A model generated the notes under the pieces. That model was not told the DNA's origin, ran no database searches, and worked only from the letters and a program-made list of their open reading frames with translations. A stretch of DNA of 64,000 nt from NCBI GenBank assembly GCA_003991915.1, contig RQTK01000215.1, forward strand, positions 62,001 through 126,000, given 5' to 3'. Positions 47,815 to 60,579 of the stretch are shown piece by piece. The translations under genes were made by a program, and so were the position numbers. This DNA is from Elysia chlorotica. Its lineage: Eukaryota; Mollusca; Gastropoda; Plakobranchidae. The first letter of the stretch is position 1. The number at the start of each line of letters is the position of its first letter.

Positions 47815-48365
47815 AAAGAGAGAGAGAGAGAGTGAGAGAGAGAGAGAGTGAGAGAGAGAGAGAGTGAGAGAAGCAGTAAAATCTCTACATTATACCAGTA
47901 GCAAGTACAGATCTGTTCCCGAACCCCACACAGTCATGTCTTGTACGGATGGAATTTTAATGAGACGGGCCTGTGATAAGGAGAATGGACGTTTCCCGTT
48001 TTACCAGGAGCTTTGTTGATAACACCAAGGTGTTACCTGATAGAAAAGAGATGTTTGGCCTAACGGGTCCTCTCTCTATGTTTTTTTCTCTTTCTGTTTC
48101 TCTGTTTCTCTATTTTTCTCTCTCTTCTTCTCTCTCCTTGCCTGTCTGTCTGTTTGTTATGTCTGTCTCTCTCTTTCTCTCTTTCTCTCTATGTGTTTTG
48201 CGCTAACTATCTCTAAACTCCCTCTCTCTGCCTCTCTCTCTTTGTATCTCTGTCTCTCTCCAAACCCTCGCTCTCCCTTTATCTCTCTCCAAACCCTCTC
48301 TCGGTCTCTCTCTGTCTTTGTCTCTGTCTGTCTGTCTGTCTCTTTCACTCTGTCACTCTCTCTTT
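47815..48365. repeat. GA tract and CT-rich tract
   Basis: Interrupted GA at 47815-47870. A long imperfect CT-rich region runs from about 48068 to 48365 and includes a duplicated CTCTCTCCAAACCCTC. Confidence 0.9.
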
Positions 48366-48512
48366 TTGAGAAATTAATAATTATTTTGTGGGAGGGGACA
48401 GTACAGAAGCAAACGGTGCGTATAATGAATCAAGACAAAGAGAGTGTAGTGTGCTGCCCATTCTTTAAGGGTATACAGATCTTGCATATTATACTATTTT
48501 AGTCGGTCAAAA

Positions 48513-48565
<53 letters not shown>

Positions 48566-48566
48566 A
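48513..48566. repeat. (GATA)n microsatellite
   Basis: About 13 GATA units, followed by degenerate GATA-like words to 48740. Confidence 0.95.
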
Positions 48567-48799
48567 AGCCAGATAGATAGAGAGTGATAGATGAGTGGGT
48601 ACAAAAATGTACATGGATAGATAAATGGAAGGACTGATGGCTGGATGGAAAAGGGGAATATATAGATAAACAGATAGATATGTAAATAAATGAGTCGATG
48701 GATATAGAGAAAGATGAAGATAGGCGGATAGAAAAAAAAGAGGAGTTGCGCATACAGAAAGGCACGCATATTGGGAAAGACGCAAAAGGGAAGGACATT

Positions 48800-49355
48800 A
48801 GACGCTCAGACTAGACAGGCAGACACATACAATAGTAGCCAAAGGAAACTTGGAAATCAAGCCAATTACAGTAACTCTTGATATTCAGTAATTATAATTG
48901 CTTGAAATTTTCTTCTCTTGGAAGACCAGAATTATAGTAATTGAGGTCCGATGTCCATCTATTGAATGGAATCCTAGGACTGGCACAGCATGCGAATTTC
49001 TCTGGATAATAAATGATGATGTCCAGCAGTCGAGAAAACACTCATTCAACACTTAATTCAGACTGGGCGAGTTTGCAGTCAGTGTTTGTAACAAAGGCAA
49101 GCCATTTTTCTTGCTGAGGGGCGGGGCTTAGGTCCAAACTGGCAGACCCCTTCTCATTGTTCACGGTTTAACACTAAAATCAGCGATGCACAATTTGGAG
49201 GTGTGAGTCCAAGCAACAGGATGCGAGACTAAAAAGCTGCGCAGAGGACGAAAGAGTGATGGAGAAAAGAACTATCCGTGCATGATTTAGAAAGGAAACC
49301 AAAATAAATAAAATGTAGGGAAGATTTTAAAGACAGTCCTTGGCAGCCTTGTCTC
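48800..49355. other. Flank without recognised features
   Basis: Unique-looking sequence, slightly GC-richer near 49110-49160. No exon supported. Confidence 0.45.
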
Positions 49356-49361
49356 CCATAT

Positions 49362-49374
49362 GACAGAGAGAGAT

Positions 49375-49466
<92 letters not shown>
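49362..49466. repeat. (GA)n microsatellite
   Basis: GA with two GAGC interruptions. Confidence 0.97.
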
Positions 49467-49467
<1 letters not shown>

Positions 49468-50075
49468 AAGAGAGGGATGGATCGACGGATATAGAAAAAG
49501 CGAGAAAGAGAGAGAAAAACAAAGAGAACTAGGGATGCAGAAAGACTCCCATGTATATCGAAAAAGACATACGAAGACAAGCATAAAGAGACAAGGGTGG
49601 GTTCGGTGAGCGCTCTAGGTTATTGTACTCTGTTGCCCAAACGTGAAAGTGTACTGTGTGTTCTGTGGCCTCGATCTTCTCTGTCTAAAGATGGTCACAT
49701 CTCTAAGGAAATTTTTTTTGTTAGTGTAAAATTGTATTCTATTAGAAGTCCAGCAGGGCGTGTTTGGTCTGCCTTTATGTGACTTAATTTGGGTGCCCTG
49801 CGTGGGAAAATTTAATATGAAAATGATTTGACTGGCAATAGTTAGAAGGCGGAGTTGTCCGCGCAGACTAACAGTTCAAAGTGTGAGAGGTTTTTGTTTA
49901 ACATACACGTAGAGCATTAATGTCAAGGAGAGGAAAAGAGAGATCTAGATCTTACCCCCCTCTTTATCTCTCCCTGTCTATGTCTGTCTGTCTGTCTGTC
50001 TCTCTCATCTGCAATTTTATTTAAGCTGTCTCTCATTCATGTTTCTCATTTATGTCTCTCATCTAGAGTTCTCTC

Positions 50076-50076
<1 letters not shown>

Positions 50077-50121
<45 letters not shown>

Positions 50122-50130
50122 CTCTCGCTA
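50077..50130. repeat. (CT)n microsatellite
   Basis: Clean CT run. Confidence 0.97.
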
Positions 50131-50790
50131 GTTCTTTTTCCTAAATCGAGGTCAAGAACTAGAAATGCTACTGACAATATTACTTTTAAGACTTTTACAC
50201 TAACGGTAACCTTGAGTTTCAATAGACCGTGACGGCCTTTAACCACTGGAGTTGTATCCATAATATTAATTCACTTTCATAGTACGATTTTATGGTTGGT
50301 TACGTTTTCACTTTTCTTTTGATCTTCGAACTTTGTAAAAGTAAGTATTAGCATCAAGACAAGACATTTTTCCACTCGCGCTAACCAAACAGCAGGTTTC
50401 TAACAGTAGCCTTATGCGGAAATTGGACCCTTTGTTAGTGCTCAAATTGAAAACCACGAATGTCAACAAAGACCTTTTGAGCAACTGAATCTATTATTAT
50501 AATGGGAATAGTGGTCATTGGACATGGCAGAGGACTGAGATGTTTTTCTTCATTTTAAGGGCTTCCCAAAGACGTAGCAATCACAAGCTTTAAGCTGAAA
50601 GCTCTACATTATTATTATATGCATCGATAAGAAGGATCTATCAACAAAATATACGTGCAACAATAAAAATTAGATTTACAGGTAAAAAAATCATTCCTTA
50701 TTAAAAATATCACCAGTTGTTTTTTTTTCAGACATCGCGCGCTCTAGCGAATGATACCGTATAGGAAATCTAGGATTCGTTAAAACCCAG
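50131..50790. other. Flank without recognised features
   Basis: AT-rich. No gene or repeat family recognised. Confidence 0.45.
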
Positions 50791-50794
50791 AGAT

Positions 50795-50808
50795 GGAGAG
50801 AGGAGGGG

Positions 50809-50868
<60 letters not shown>
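50795..50868. repeat. (GA)n microsatellite
   Basis: Clean GA run after a G-rich start. Confidence 0.97.
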
Positions 50869-50899
50869 CAGAAAACAAAACTCCATTTCTAGAAAAAAT

Positions 50900-52260
50900 A
50901 TACTGAAATGAAAGTAAAAAAGAGAAAGAAAAAGAAACACTATCATTTATTAGACATTGGTGTGTTATTTAGAGGACGCGAAAAGATGAGTTCTAGAATA
51001 ACAATAATAATAACACAAAAACTGCGCGACTTTCTGGAGAAGACCAAAGGCTTCTCTCATGTAGATCTTAATAATTTCCTTGACAGCTGCAGCTGTTGAT
51101 GATTAGAGACTTCTCGTGAAACTGTTGCCCTGTGCTATCATTATGGTGTGAATGCGCTGTCCATTATTAATAGTCTATGGCAGTCTGAATTTTCTCCGAC
51201 TTATAATAATACAATTATATTGACAAAAAGTTGCAATTTGCCCACACAACGCCAACTTATAGAAAAATATAGTTATTGCTTTGATGGAAAAAAGTTCTTT
51301 TAATATTGTCAACATAACCGCAGGGCCACTGCGCCCCCCTTCGAAAGCCAAAACTGGTATATCTTTTCGAAAATTTTAAGACCAGTATAATTTTCTTTAG
51401 ATGTAGACTTAGCCAAGCATTAAACTTGCTACTACCGGGGTTTAAATATTAACACACCTATAATGTATTCACCTTTTCCATTTTCAAACGCTCAGGTTCA
51501 TGAGGTTCCTTGAGTAGGTAGAGCGAAGCTTATTTTAGTTTTAAACGTCTCCTAAGGTGGAAAGAGATCCTATTGGGGATCAAGTAACTTTACGACTGAT
51601 GAATAATGTAACAGTCTGCTTTTATAAGTAGAATAATGACTCCATTTTTCGGTTATAATATGCCTACTGTCAGTCGGTCTGTTTCTTTTCTTTTTTTTAT
51701 TTGTTTGTTGTTTAATTTTTACTTCTGCTCCATTCTGTTTCTTTGGTAGACTATTACAGGCCCGTGATTGTATGAAGAATTATATATGGCGATTACGCCT
51801 CTCCGATTGGTAAGCCCCTCATAAAGTATAATTTATTTAAATGATTATCCAACGTTAACCTTTACACTCTTTCCTCCAGCATTCTCTCTTCTAGGTTATC
51901 CGCCGTTTAATTCGACACATTATTTTAATAATTATAGTTCACCTCCCTTGTATGTTCAACAGAGATTCATGAAAAGTCTCAGGTAACAGTTCAGATTGGA
52001 ACCATATAGACTTACTTCTTTCGTATCAGTCTAGAGCACTAACTCACTGCGTCGTACGCGCTACCATCCTCCAACCTTCTCTGAAATTGGGCTGTGAACG
52101 TTATTACAGGCATTGCGATTACGGTTACCCATAGCGAAACGAAGACGGTATAGGAAATAGAATCTGCACCGACGTCCAATCGTCCAATCAATCAAAATAG
52201 CTATGAAAGCTCTATTCTAGACCTACGAACTTACGGAGCCAATGAGGGATCAGAATAGAA
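50900..52260. other. AT-rich flank
   Basis: Contains a weak tRNA-like stretch near 51500-51530 (CTTGAGTAGGTAGAGCG). No gene seen. Confidence 0.45.
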
Positions 52261-52261
52261 T

Positions 52262-52322
52262 TCCCCCCCCCCCCAAACCCCCACATACACACACATACAC
52301 ACACGCACACACACACACATAC
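52262..52322. repeat. Poly-C and (CA)n tract
   Basis: A C run followed by imperfect CA repeats. Confidence 0.9.
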
Positions 52323-52585
52323 TCGCTTCCCCATACCTAGCGGCCACAATATGTCAACCCGTAAAATCCTGTAGGTGGCAAAGCTTGTATTAACACCTGG
52401 TGCCCAGTTCCGATGCTGCCCTGCTGTTTTATTGCTGAAGTGGCGCATATAGCAGGAGTAGCGGGGTGTGAGAGTGTGGGGCCCGAAGCTTTGACTGTGG
52501 AGCAAAATAAATTATTAATATGGTCTGAATGCTCCAGCAAACACTATGTGTGTCCACGGGTTCATCTTTTCTCTCCTCGTATTCA

Positions 52586-52806
52586 GGGGAGTGCGAACTG
52601 GCTCAAGTGGTAAAGCGTTGGTCTCCCAATGATAAGGTCCGACAATTTATTAATTTTGTCCAATTTCGGCCCCTGTTGGTTGCGTTTCTGTGAGTACAAT
52701 GTGCCTGGCTGAGAAAGGAGTCTAGGTATCCCCGCCCTGCCTCGTGTGTGGCAGAACACACAAGTTTTCAGACGTCAGTCTTGGGGCCTGTCCACAATAT
52801 AGCCTT
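52586..52806 (+). mobile_element. tRNA-derived SINE, head type 2
   Basis: GGCTCAAGTGGTAAAGCGTT with GGTCTCCCAATG forms the head, followed by a deletion over box B. Body CCCTGTTGGTTGCG and GCCTCGTGTGTGGCAG, then CACAATATAGCC; the tail end is lost. Confidence 0.8.
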
Positions 52807-52849
52807 GCTACTGGTAATTGAAGATACGAAACCACCCCAACCACCCTCC

Positions 52850-53315
52850 GATTCAGACTCAAGTTTATTCTTGTATCCCTCTGCTTATTACCTTTATCTC
52901 TGCTCTACACTTTTTGGTGTATCATAATTATTCTTTTCATCTTCTTTTCCCTTTTCTCATAGTTTTTTCCTCTATCTTTTATCGTTCATCACCTTCATCG
53001 TTGTGACTTTAACTATTCTCATCACGATCATCATAAAATCGTCTTTTCCTCTTTTTCCCCTCTGTATTGTTTATACTTTTCGTCTTACCTCCTCTTTTTT
53101 AACAACTCTCCTTACTACCCTTTTGGGCATTAAGATTCTTCTCCACTTATAATAATCAGACTGAAACCAATGAGAAAAACCTTTCATTATGTCTGAATTA
53201 TATCTAATTTTTCCTTTTCCCCACTGTAATAATTACTTAATGTTTCTGAAATTTTCTATTTCATCTTTTTCTTTCTTTCATTCTAATAAAATTATTGGGA
53301 GTTCCGATTCTGCAC
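52850..53315. other. Pyrimidine-rich flank
   Basis: Strongly T/C-biased on the + strand. No gene recognised. Confidence 0.45.
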
Positions 53316-53317
53316 GA

Positions 53318-53506
53318 CAATGGGGCTGACCTTTTTCTCTTTAAAAAAAATCAGCAACACAAAAGGTAAACAGACCACGTGATATTTGTATTTTTTTCTA
53401 TACATTCTGCTAATTGGGCTAGAGCATCACGTTTTAATATACCTTTTTCCGCGAAACGGATTACAAGCGTCACGTGACTTTTGTGAGAAAAAGGTGGGAC
53501 CCATTG
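53318..53506. mobile_element. MITE family B, copy 1 (~189 bp)
   Basis: The ends CAATGGGGCTGACCTTTTTC and GAGAAAAAGGTGGGACCCAT are inverted repeats of about 20 bp. The interior has CACGTGA palindromes (near 53375 and 53471) and no coding frame. It matches 61968-62147 in reverse. Confidence 0.75.
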
Positions 53507-53704
53507 TATTGCGCCAATCTTCTCAGCTGATGTACCGTTCGCAATAACGTTCGACTGGTCTAATCACTGTGTCCCTTCGATTTGACACGCTATACTATCA
53601 AAGGGCAAAATCTCTTTGCCTTGCTGCGGACAAAATACGATGAAAGGAAAAACCTCTGTGCGTATATTCTATTGCGTTTCCGTACCTGCTTCACGCCAAA
53701 GCAG

Positions 53705-53705
<1 letters not shown>

Positions 53706-53740
<35 letters not shown>
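53706..53740. repeat. (TG)n microsatellite
   Basis: Clean TG run of about 17 units. Confidence 0.97.
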
Positions 53741-54039
53741 CCTAAAGGTTTGGAAATACCAGTGCTTTATCCTCCATCAAAAGCAGAGCCTCCCCGTGTT
53801 TGCGTCACGCGTGACGTGTGACACGTAAAACCATGTCACCCGTTGTCACCCTACACCGTTTCTCTGGGGATTTCGCCGCGAAGATCCCCCATCCCTATGT
53901 AATACTTATAACAACCTGCCGTAAAATAACGATGGGTCATCGTGTCCTATGTGACCCATGCAATGAGATAGTATTTAAGTGGGGTTTATAATTAGAACAT
54001 TGTAGGACAACTGTGATACCAGGGATGGTTCGAAACGAA

Positions 54040-54155
54040 GGCTGGGGCATTGAAAGCGAGGTCCAACAAAAGGCTGTGCCCGATTTGAGGATCGAACCGT
54101 GAATCCTTTGATTGGGAGCATACTGCTCTTCTACTTGGGCCACCTCTTTCTCCTG
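54040..54155 (-). mobile_element. tRNA-like SINE head
   Basis: In reverse: GAGGTGGCCCAAGTAGAAGA (box A region) and CACGGTTCGATCCTC (box B). No CCA-adjacent acceptor stem is visible, so it is read as a SINE head, not a tRNA gene. Confidence 0.55.
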
Positions 54156-54159
54156 TCTC

Positions 54160-55430
54160 TAGCCTCTAGCTCAAAACTTATATCAAGAGTATAATGCACT
54201 TTTTACAACAAAAAAAGCTTTTAATCATTTATGAATACTTTGTTTGATGCTCCGAGTCTACCAGAAAACACATTTCAAGTTAATGATAATTATATACAAA
54301 GCTGTTTTGTTTTTTATTTAAAAAAAGTGATACCACTACTACCAGGGATTGCACTCTGGGGTGAAACAGATGAAAGTTTTACATAGAGATAACACGGCTG
54401 TGGCAGCTCTGTACCGGTTGTGAACTCTATGAAAACCATCGCAGCTTTTATAAATTACGATTTCTAATATCTATATATATTATAACATGACACCCCTCTT
54501 CAGACTCCACCCCACCCCCCTTTTTGTGTCTTCAATAAAAAAAAAGAGTGGAGATGTAACCTAGTCATATTCTCTTACTTTAACTGAAATAGCACGTTCT
54601 TTGAAGTACAGCCATGTTTCATTATATGCGTCATCTTCATATTCAATTATACTTACATCTATCACATGTCAGCTCAGAAATAAATTATAAGTCAGCCAGT
54701 CGAAAATGGCAGTATTAAACAGTTCGTGTTCTGTAAGCTTACAAAATCGAATTTCAGGAACGAAGTCAATACATAATTATGTCACCTTTATAGAGATTAA
54801 TGGTGTAACATTAACATGATACAGTTTCAAAGATTTAATTTAAAACTGATCAAAGTATAAATACAGGTTTACTGGTTAAATGTCTTGCGTTAAAATGACA
54901 TAGCCCAAAATACAGGCTGTAAACACAAATCGTCCATTATTATAGCAAGCTACAGATACAGATAGACTGATACAGGGATCATGCTAGGACCAATAAATTA
55001 TGATTATGACCTCTGTAATTTATTCCATTTCGGTCTATACTAAAATGTCACTTAAGTGTTGGTCAAAGATTAGTGTATGAAACCCACTTTATAACTGCCG
55101 ACCCTGTAAGGGAACAGTCATGTAAGACTAGAAATAAATTGAGGAAATGACTGTACACATTATACGCTTTCTAGGCTTAGGGTATGTAGCTCAACAGTTT
55201 GGTATCTCGATCTACTTGGGGTTTATGGACATAACACTGCGATGTACTAAAAGTTGTAACAGTACTGGTAGCTGAGCGTATAATTATGTTCATTACTAAG
55301 AGGTTCCCTGCATAGTGTTACGATTCTAGACATGTATTTATCATTCCTATGTACGGATAGGCTGATGACTCCACGAGCAGACAGACACGGCCAGGTATTA
55401 TAAATGAAAGCGGTGACGGATGGACAGACA
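54160..55430. other. AT-rich flank
   Basis: No gene or repeat family recognised. Confidence 0.45.
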
Positions 55431-55454
55431 CAGAGGGGGGAGCCAGAAAGCGAG

Positions 55455-55458
55455 AGAG

Positions 55459-55513
<55 letters not shown>

Positions 55514-55615
55514 TAGATAGACAGATATATAGACAGACAAATGGACAGACAGACAGACACAGACAGACAGACAGACAGACAGACCGACAGAAAGACAGAC
55601 ATGCAGATAGAGAGA
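55455..55615. repeat. (GA)n then (GACA)n tract
   Basis: GA at about 55461-55507 passes into GACA repeats at about 55530-55610. Confidence 0.95.
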
Positions 55616-55639
55616 CAAGCAGAGACATAAAGCAATTTA

Positions 55640-56340
55640 GACTGCGGGATATATAAGAAATAATTTTGCGCATACTATCTACCTATTTTTCACTTTATGT
55701 CCTTTTACACTGATTAAAAAAAAATATTAGGGATATTTATATCTTAATTTTGGGGCATCTTCTAAACAATACACCGTACTGACAAAAACCAGAGCGACTT
55801 CTTATTTTAACAATGACGTTTAAAAAATAGACAATAAGACAGTGTAAACTTCTCTAATGTAACACAAAAACATCGCTTAATGTAATTTAAAAAATATATA
55901 TAATAATATTGTTATGCTTGGAGGTTTTACGGTGACAAAATAATTTTCTAAAGTCTAAATGTTGTTACGTTTTTAAGTGAATTTTAATGAAGAAATCATG
56001 ACAATACTAATCAGCTTTAAAAGTTTAAAATATTATATTTTAGAGTAGCTGAATTACGATAAACAGGGCGGCTTTCATTAGTTTATGAAGAGAGCGTTGT
56101 CATGGGTCTTAGAAAAAGATTTTACGTACCTTCAGTTGTTTTAATCCAATCAATTTGTTGCAAAGGGAATCTTCAAGACACCTTCATCCATACGGTATTA
56201 TAATTTGAAACTTGAACACGTTTTAGCAAGTGTTGGAATAATTATTATGTATTGTTTTTCAGCCTCTCAAGTCCGTGAAAATCTGGCAACCGAGATATCG
56301 AAAACTTCTTGTCCTTCACGTTATCTGCGCCGCCATGATT
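55640..56340. other. AT-rich flank
   Basis: No gene or repeat family recognised. Confidence 0.45.
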
Positions 56341-56344
56341 GTTG

Positions 56345-56515
56345 GTTGATGAAGTTGGTTTCTTTAAGTCCAACGACAGTAGCAAGGTTATAGTGTGAAC
56401 TGGTCCCAAAACAAGCGTCTGGCAACTTTAGGCGCTTCCACTCAGATACAGTGTGTGGGTACCAGGTCTTCTGTCTTAGCCTGCCATATTAAAATGGATG
56501 TCGCCCAAACCAGGT
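56345..56515 (-). mobile_element. SINE body and tail, diverged
   Basis: In reverse: GTTTGGGCGACATCC, CTAAGACAGAAGACCTGGTA and GCCAGACGCTTGTTTTGGG. Confidence 0.6.
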
Positions 56516-56519
56516 CTTG

Positions 56520-57095
56520 CTCTGGTCTCTGATCTTGCTTCTATTGATCTTGTTGTCTGAAAAGACGATTGAAATAAAGCAGTTAGATGGTTTATTCTGA
56601 ATGTTAATTGGAATAAAAAAAAGAAAAATGAAAATATAGCTATACCAATACGAATTTTCTAAATAATAATTATAATAAAAAAAAGAACAAAGGATTTAAG
56701 ATTAAATAAAAATACAATAAAAAATCCATACCCCTTAATAACAAATGAATATTAGTATGAATTATGACTGTACTCCATAATATAAAATAATTGGATGACC
56801 CGTGTATCAAAAATACTTTTGATATTATGCTCTATAAATACGTGAGAATTTTAAACCCACAATATTAATGGAGAAAATAAATGAAAAACGCCTAAAACTG
56901 TCCCAAGGTTAGGACAACTTCTTAGTAAAGTTATATCAGATTGTAATCCTTAAAGATAGTAGCTACATGTGAATCGTTTAAAGAGTGGCATACGGAGGCG
57001 GACAAGGCGTAGAACTGAGAAGAACTGAAACAATTCAGTGATAAAGTATACAGGTAAGTTGATAAACGGTGCTATAGTGGTAACATTTCATGTGT
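56520..57095. other. AT-rich flank
   Basis: No gene or repeat family recognised. Confidence 0.45.
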
Positions 57096-57210
57096 GCGAA
57101 CTGACGCCGGTGGTAGCTAGTTGGTCTCCTAATTGAAAGGTCACTAATTCGAAATCCGCGATCGGTTAAACTTTATTTGCTCATATTCGTCCCCACATAA
57201 TTATACACCT
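57096..57210 (+). mobile_element. SINE head, type 2
   Basis: GGTGGTAGCTAGTTGGTCTC and ACTAATTCGAAATCCGCGAT (box B). It is followed directly by a reverse-oriented SINE body. Confidence 0.65.
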
Positions 57211-57221
57211 TTGGTAGTTAT

Positions 57222-57385
57222 AGTTGAGTTGGGTTAACGTCCAACATAAGCAATATATAGGCTAAATTGTGGACATGTCCCAAGAATGACGTCTGACAAT
57301 ATTCTATGTGCTGCCACACACGAGACAGGCCGGGAATGCCATGACTCATGTCTCAGCCGTTCCATTTAACTGACACCTACCCAAT
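57222..57385 (-). mobile_element. SINE body and tail, inserted within another SINE
   Basis: In reverse: GAGACATGAGTCATGGCATT, TGTGTGGCAGCACATAGAAT and CTATATATTGCTTATGTTGG. It separates a + strand head (57096-57210) from a + strand tail (57386-57480). Confidence 0.75.
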
Positions 57386-57480
57386 GTGACTGTCTACCTG
57401 AGTGGCAACATGTACAATTTCTAGACGTCCACAATAGAGTCCATTTAATGCTTATGTTGGATGCTAACCAAGAAAAACAA
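57386..57480 (+). mobile_element. SINE body and tail remnant
   Basis: GTCTACCTGAGTGGCAACAT, AGACGTCCACAATAGAGTCC and TGCTTATGTTGGATGC. Probably the remainder of the element whose head is at 57096. Confidence 0.6.
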
Positions 57481-57489
57481 ACAAAACAG

Positions 57490-58455
57490 GCGGTAACATT
57501 CGTGAGCTGGGAAGAACAATGATCCATCTGCCTACTTTATCTATATTGAGATAGAACCTTATCATTGTCAAGTCAAGATTTCCAGTCAGTCAGAAAAAGA
57601 CAAATCGACTGCCTCACTCATACAAGATTATCAATAGAGGAAAAAAACCCCACTGTAAATGAAGTCTGTCCAAATATATAAATGATAACAGTTATACAGC
57701 ATTTAGTGTTTGGAAAGACTTCTGAAAGACTATAATGATAAGGCAATTTATGAAATAAGGAGTACGCTCTTTGGTAAAAGTTTTTCCGTCATTGTAAAAC
57801 GCCCAAACGAGGCACAATATTTAAGGAAAACTCCCATTCTGTAAACACTTGCCTTTCAAAATCTCAGATTTCCCTAATATTAAACCACGGTGAAAAAAAG
57901 AAGCCTTAATGCCCATCTTATAACCTATCTCTAGATCTAGATAGCTAGAAGCTCAAATCCCTTCGCTGTGTTTGTCATTTGAGATTTTGCGATCCACGAA
58001 ACGATATCAGAGGACGTAATCACGTTCCCTAGCCATGTGCTCATTCATTGGTTACCTAAGTGTAAGACAGAGCTATGATTGGATGTCTACTTTTTCGTTA
58101 AGAATCCTGTTATTACAACAGAGAACTTGCGATTACGGGGCCTAGAGAGGATCGAAGACGATAGATAACCGAATCTGCCCGGGCGTCTAACCGTAACTCT
58201 ATTCTAGATCTAGAACAGCGGTGCCAATGAGCGAATACAAAACAACGAGGCTCAAAGGGTGAGATTATGTCATCCATTATCTTCGTGTATATCGCAAAAC
58301 ATGTATTGCCTGAAAGGACCGGTACTTGAAAAACAAGCAAACGCTGGAGTAGGTCCCATTTGAATATTTGTTTATGCAGTGCTAAAGGCCCTATCTAAAT
58401 AACCTGCAAGCACTGTGGATTTCTGTGCTCCAATAACAAAGAGCATCGACCTACT
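57490..58455. other. Flank with one unclassified match
   Basis: 58126-58290 shares blocks (CTTGCGATTACGG, GAATCTGC.C, CTCTATTCTAGA, GCCAATGAG) with 52110-52255. It is probably a further low-copy repeat. No gene seen. Confidence 0.45.
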
Positions 58456-58628
58456 GACGATCTTCAAATGGGTTAATTTCTTGCGAGAGGTTACTTGACG
58501 TCATTTATCAAGGTAAATCCGTTATGAATTGTTCGTTTCGACCTACTGATCTTTTAATAAGCTAATTTACTGCGAGAGGTTACCTGACGTCACTTATCAA
58601 GGGAAATCTCTCATGAATTGTTCGTTTA
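58456..58628 (+). repeat. Two-copy tandem repeat, ~86-bp period, with TGACGTCA in each copy
   Basis: GACCTACTGA, GCGAGAGGTTACTTGACGTC, TTATCAAGG and ATGAATTGTTCGTTT occur twice. Each copy carries the palindrome TGACGTCA, a consensus CRE-type site. Confidence 0.9.
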
Positions 58629-58893
58629 TTCCTTGTCACGATAGATGATGATCTTACATGATAACAAAAAACCTTTGAAGATTCCAGCAGTGTATGTAAC
58701 CATGATGATGAACATGATCTCGCCCCAACAATTTCAAAGGTTTGATTAACTAAAAACGAAGTAAGAATCTAGACTAACAAACATTGTCTGCGATCCTAAT
58801 GTTATTCCATCTAACCCCAGGAAAAAATAGTATTGATAAATAGAGAGAAGACTCTTTTGGCGTATTTGCCTTGTTTTGTAAGATCATAACGAC

Positions 58894-59126
58894 TGTTGAG
58901 TTGAAATGAGTTGATTTAACTTCCAACGTCAGCACTATATAGGCTATATTGTGGACAGGCCTCAAGACTGACATCTGACAATTTTATGTGTCGCCGCACA
59001 CTAGAAAGTCGAAGTCCCAGCCGCTCACATTAAACTAATACCGACCCAACCAGCACAGGGCTCGACCTACGGACCTCTTGCGTCAGAAGCCGATGTTCTA
59101 CCCCAGGGCTACCGCGTCCCACACAA
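58894..59126 (-). mobile_element. tRNA-derived SINE, head type 1, near full length
   Basis: In reverse: head CCCTGGGGTAGAACATCGGC with GAGGTCCGTAGGTCGAGCC, body, and tail AGCCTATATAGTGCTGACGT. Confidence 0.88.
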
Positions 59127-59705
59127 AACGACTGTACAAATATAACTAAGTCGAAATACTCAATATGTGAGACATCCTGAAAGTTTATGAAGAAGGCGTT
59201 TAAGTTATCGAGGGAAATGTGGGCAGGCTCTTCTTACATACTCTGTCTTCTATCTGTTTGTGTTTATGTGTGTGTGTGTGTGTCTGTCTGTCAAGTTTGC
59301 CAGTGTTTTTTCTGTCTGCATGTGCCTCTGTGTGTATGTGTATGTGTGCATTGCCTGTGTGCCTGTGTTTACTGTTTGCATGGCTGTCGGTCTGTTTCAC
59401 TTACTCTCCAATCACCCCAGTGTTCAACCTTCTTATGTATCTAAATTATCCGATAAGACATGAATTCTTTTTTTTTTCTCCATTAACTCTATCTCTAACA
59501 TTTCATTGCGAGTTCATCCAGTTTACAAACATGTAACGTGCGATCACTTAAAATCTGGAGCAAAAAATGAAGATATAGAACAGGTAGAAACCCCACTCTT
59601 AATGCCAGATCTGAAACACGGCAAGATTGGTTCGACAGCGTACATTATTGGTCCATCTGACCTCCTTATTTAGACTCCATCCAACTTACCTCCTCCCTCG
59701 AAGGT

Positions 59706-59754
59706 TTGAGTTGAGTAGAATTGAGTTGGTTTAGCGTCCAATGACAGGCCTATT

Positions 59755-59817
<63 letters not shown>

Positions 59818-59990
59818 CTTCCTCTCTTTTTTTTCTTTTCTCTCTCTCCCTCTCTCTCTCTCTTTAAATACATATTTGTGATGACGGGCTTTAAAACTGG
59901 TGTCTGGCAATTTTATGTGCTGCCACACACGACACAGGACGGAAAGATCTAGATTCTTGCCTCAGCCGGTCACATTAAACTAACACGGCA
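59706..59990 (-). mobile_element. SINE interrupted by a CT microsatellite
   Basis: The reverse tail (CCAACTCAATTCTACTCAAC) at 59706-59755 and the reverse body (CCGGCTGAGGCAAGAATC, GTGTGGCAGCACATAAAATT) at 59880-59970 are separated by a CT tract at 59757-59865. Confidence 0.8.
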
Positions 59991-60137
59991 AAACAAAAAA
60001 TAATGTCATCTCGACTTTAACTGGAAAACAGTTGCCAGACAGGTAAAACAGTTTAAAAAATAATTTACACTATAAATAATAACGATTCGAATTCATCTCT
60101 TTTGGCGTGTGCGGCATGGTGTATCTGCCCTAATTAA

Positions 60138-60335
60138 CATTAACGATTAAGATGAAATAAGGTATGATACTATAAAGATAAGATTAAAAAAATATATAGT
60201 TTACTGTCCATCCAAGGACAACTTTTATCGTTGTATTAACGATTAAGATTGAATAAATTATGATAAGATAAGGATAAGACAAAATAAAATATACAAGTTT
60301 GTACTGACCATTCAAGGAAAACTGTTATCGTTGTA
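60138..60335 (+). repeat. Two-copy tandem repeat, ~100-bp period
   Basis: TTAACGATTAAGAT, AAATATA.AGTTT and CCA.CCAAGGA.AACT.TTATCGTTGTA recur in both units. Confidence 0.88.
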
Positions 60336-60579
60336 CATGATGTTATGGGCTACAGAGCAAGGTAATTTGTTGACGTATCATAACGTGTTTTATGTACGCA
60401 CCTATTAAGAATACCTTAAACTTTGCCAAACTCTCGACACATAGAATCCACAGAAGGAACCAAGGAAATCTTAAACAAAGTGAGAGAGTTTTCTCTACAA
60501 AGAGGAAAATATTGTCGAGCCGCGAGCCAGAGCTAGAGGAATTTTAATCTAAGATTAGTGTGTTCCCTTACAAGAGGTG

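Noticed and set aside
48513..48566. GATA and TGTC arrays as a CRISPR-like array
   Set aside because: Uninterrupted tetranucleotide repeats without spacers, in a eukaryotic genome.
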